This document shows, piece by piece, positions 63,749 through 64,000 of a stretch of 64,000 nucleotides of DNA. The notes beneath the pieces were generated by a model, which worked only from the letters and a program-made list of their open reading frames with translations, did no database searches and was not told the origin of the DNA. Within the stretch, counting starts at the first letter, position 1. Every line of letters starts with the position of its first letter. The stretch covers positions 372,001-436,000 of the forward strand of contig NZ_LITT01000011.1 in assembly GCF_001636845.1 (NCBI RefSeq), given 5' to 3'. A program made the position numbers and the translations under genes. This DNA comes from Clostridium ljungdahlii (GTDB taxonomy: Bacteria; Bacillota; Clostridia; Clostridiales; Clostridiaceae).

Positions 63749-63920
63749 TTTATCCGATGGCTACCATCCGTAACACTCCCATCACACACAGCGAAAGCGA
63801 TTTAGAGTTCTTATGCTGTGCATAACGGCTGATACGCCCCTGGATAAGTTCTTCCAAGACTCAGATGGGAGAGGTATTCCTCATAAGCAAACTCCACCTG
63901 AGTCTAAGAATCACTTGATA
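63749..63920 (+). repeat. structured TTTAT|CCGATG element, copy D (most diverged)
   Basis: It starts TTTATCCGATGGCTACCATCC. TTATCC pairs with GGATAA, CCGT with ACGG (where copies A and B have CTGCTC/GAGCAG), and CACAGC with GCTGTG. The terminal hairpin is GACTCAG.TGGGAG against CTCC.CCTGAGTC. Most differences keep pairing. It lies between promoter site 9 and the gene at 63971. Confidence 0.7.
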
Positions 63921-63970
63921 AAAACACTATAATCTTAGTGGCAACAAATATATGAGGAGGATAAAAAAAG

Positions 63971-64000
63971 ATGAAACAAAAAATAAAAATATGGTTAAGA
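63971..64000 (+). CDS. start of a gene cut by the window edge
   Basis: ATG is preceded by GAGGAGGATAAAAAAAG, a strong RBS. Ten codons (MKQKIKIWLR) are visible, too few to identify. The promoter and leader (site 9, element D) place it with the HMA-SafE gene in regulation. Confidence 0.5.
   Translation, partial: MKQKIKIWLR

Overview
The window is very AT-rich DNA with dense genes, strong GGAGG-type ribosome binding sites, spore-coat-type proteins, PilJ-type chemoreceptors, corrinoid methyltransferases with a reductive activase, a molybdenum hydroxylase and FixABCX. This fits a spore-forming, strictly anaerobic, motile Clostridium (sensu stricto), possibly close to the acetogenic or solventogenic species. 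The species call is inference. No tRNA, rRNA, CRISPR array, intact transposase or phage module was seen.

Layout. 0-12 kb: transporters, an EAL-HDOD signalling protein, two peptidase T paralogues flanking a MalT-like LuxR regulator, a D-2-hydroxyacid dehydrogenase, and several damaged genes (phzF-like, AEC carrier, osmC). 12-22 kb: a LysR regulator, a double-TOBE molbindin, a three-subunit molybdenum hydroxylase operon and the cytosine deaminase/permease pair, together a purine/pyrimidine salvage block with molybdenum handling. 22-25 kb: small, possibly sporulation-linked genes, mobile or structured repeats, a deleted PLP-enzyme remnant, YitT and a DnaQ-like exonuclease. 25-32 kb: a corrinoid methyl-transfer cluster (three UroD-family methyltransferases, one corrinoid protein, one ASKHA reductive activase) interrupted by a MITE-like repeat. 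32-41 kb: a SUV3-like RNA helicase plus a fragment of a second copy, two chemoreceptors plus a receptor remnant, and a UbiA/MenA prenyltransferase. 41-64 kb: two OmpR-type two-component systems, a Met-rich secreted protein, SHOCT, HMA and DUF421 proteins, coat-like proteins, cyclopropane fatty acid synthase, fixABCX, and an HMA-SafE-cupredoxin membrane protein.

The most striking signal is a promoter class seen nine times between 37.9 and 63.7 kb. Each copy has two CTNCA-type half-sites exactly 11 bp apart, followed by exactly 11 nt and a -10 box. The copies precede a DUF2933-like peptide, cysK, an amidase, the Met-rich protein, the SHOCT protein, fixA, the HMA-SafE protein, the second two-component operon itself and the gene entering at the right edge. 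This looks like a previously unremarked local regulon of an OmpR-family response regulator, and autoregulation points to the regulator at 62.8-63.5 kb.

Two other threads run through the window. First, four same-strand copies of a structured noncoding element begin at TTTAT|CCGATG and have covarying stems; two of them sit in leaders of regulon genes. There are also three copies of a roughly 350-bp MITE-like element and a 260-bp palindrome. Second, an unusual number of genes are broken by single-base indels, in-frame internal deletions or truncation: phzF, AEC, osmC, a Met/Cys PLP enzyme, cobW, an MCP, a helicase copy, cysK, an amidase, a second cfa, a RidA-like gene, an NlpC gene and the 3' end of the SafE gene. 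This means either real decay or an imperfect assembly.
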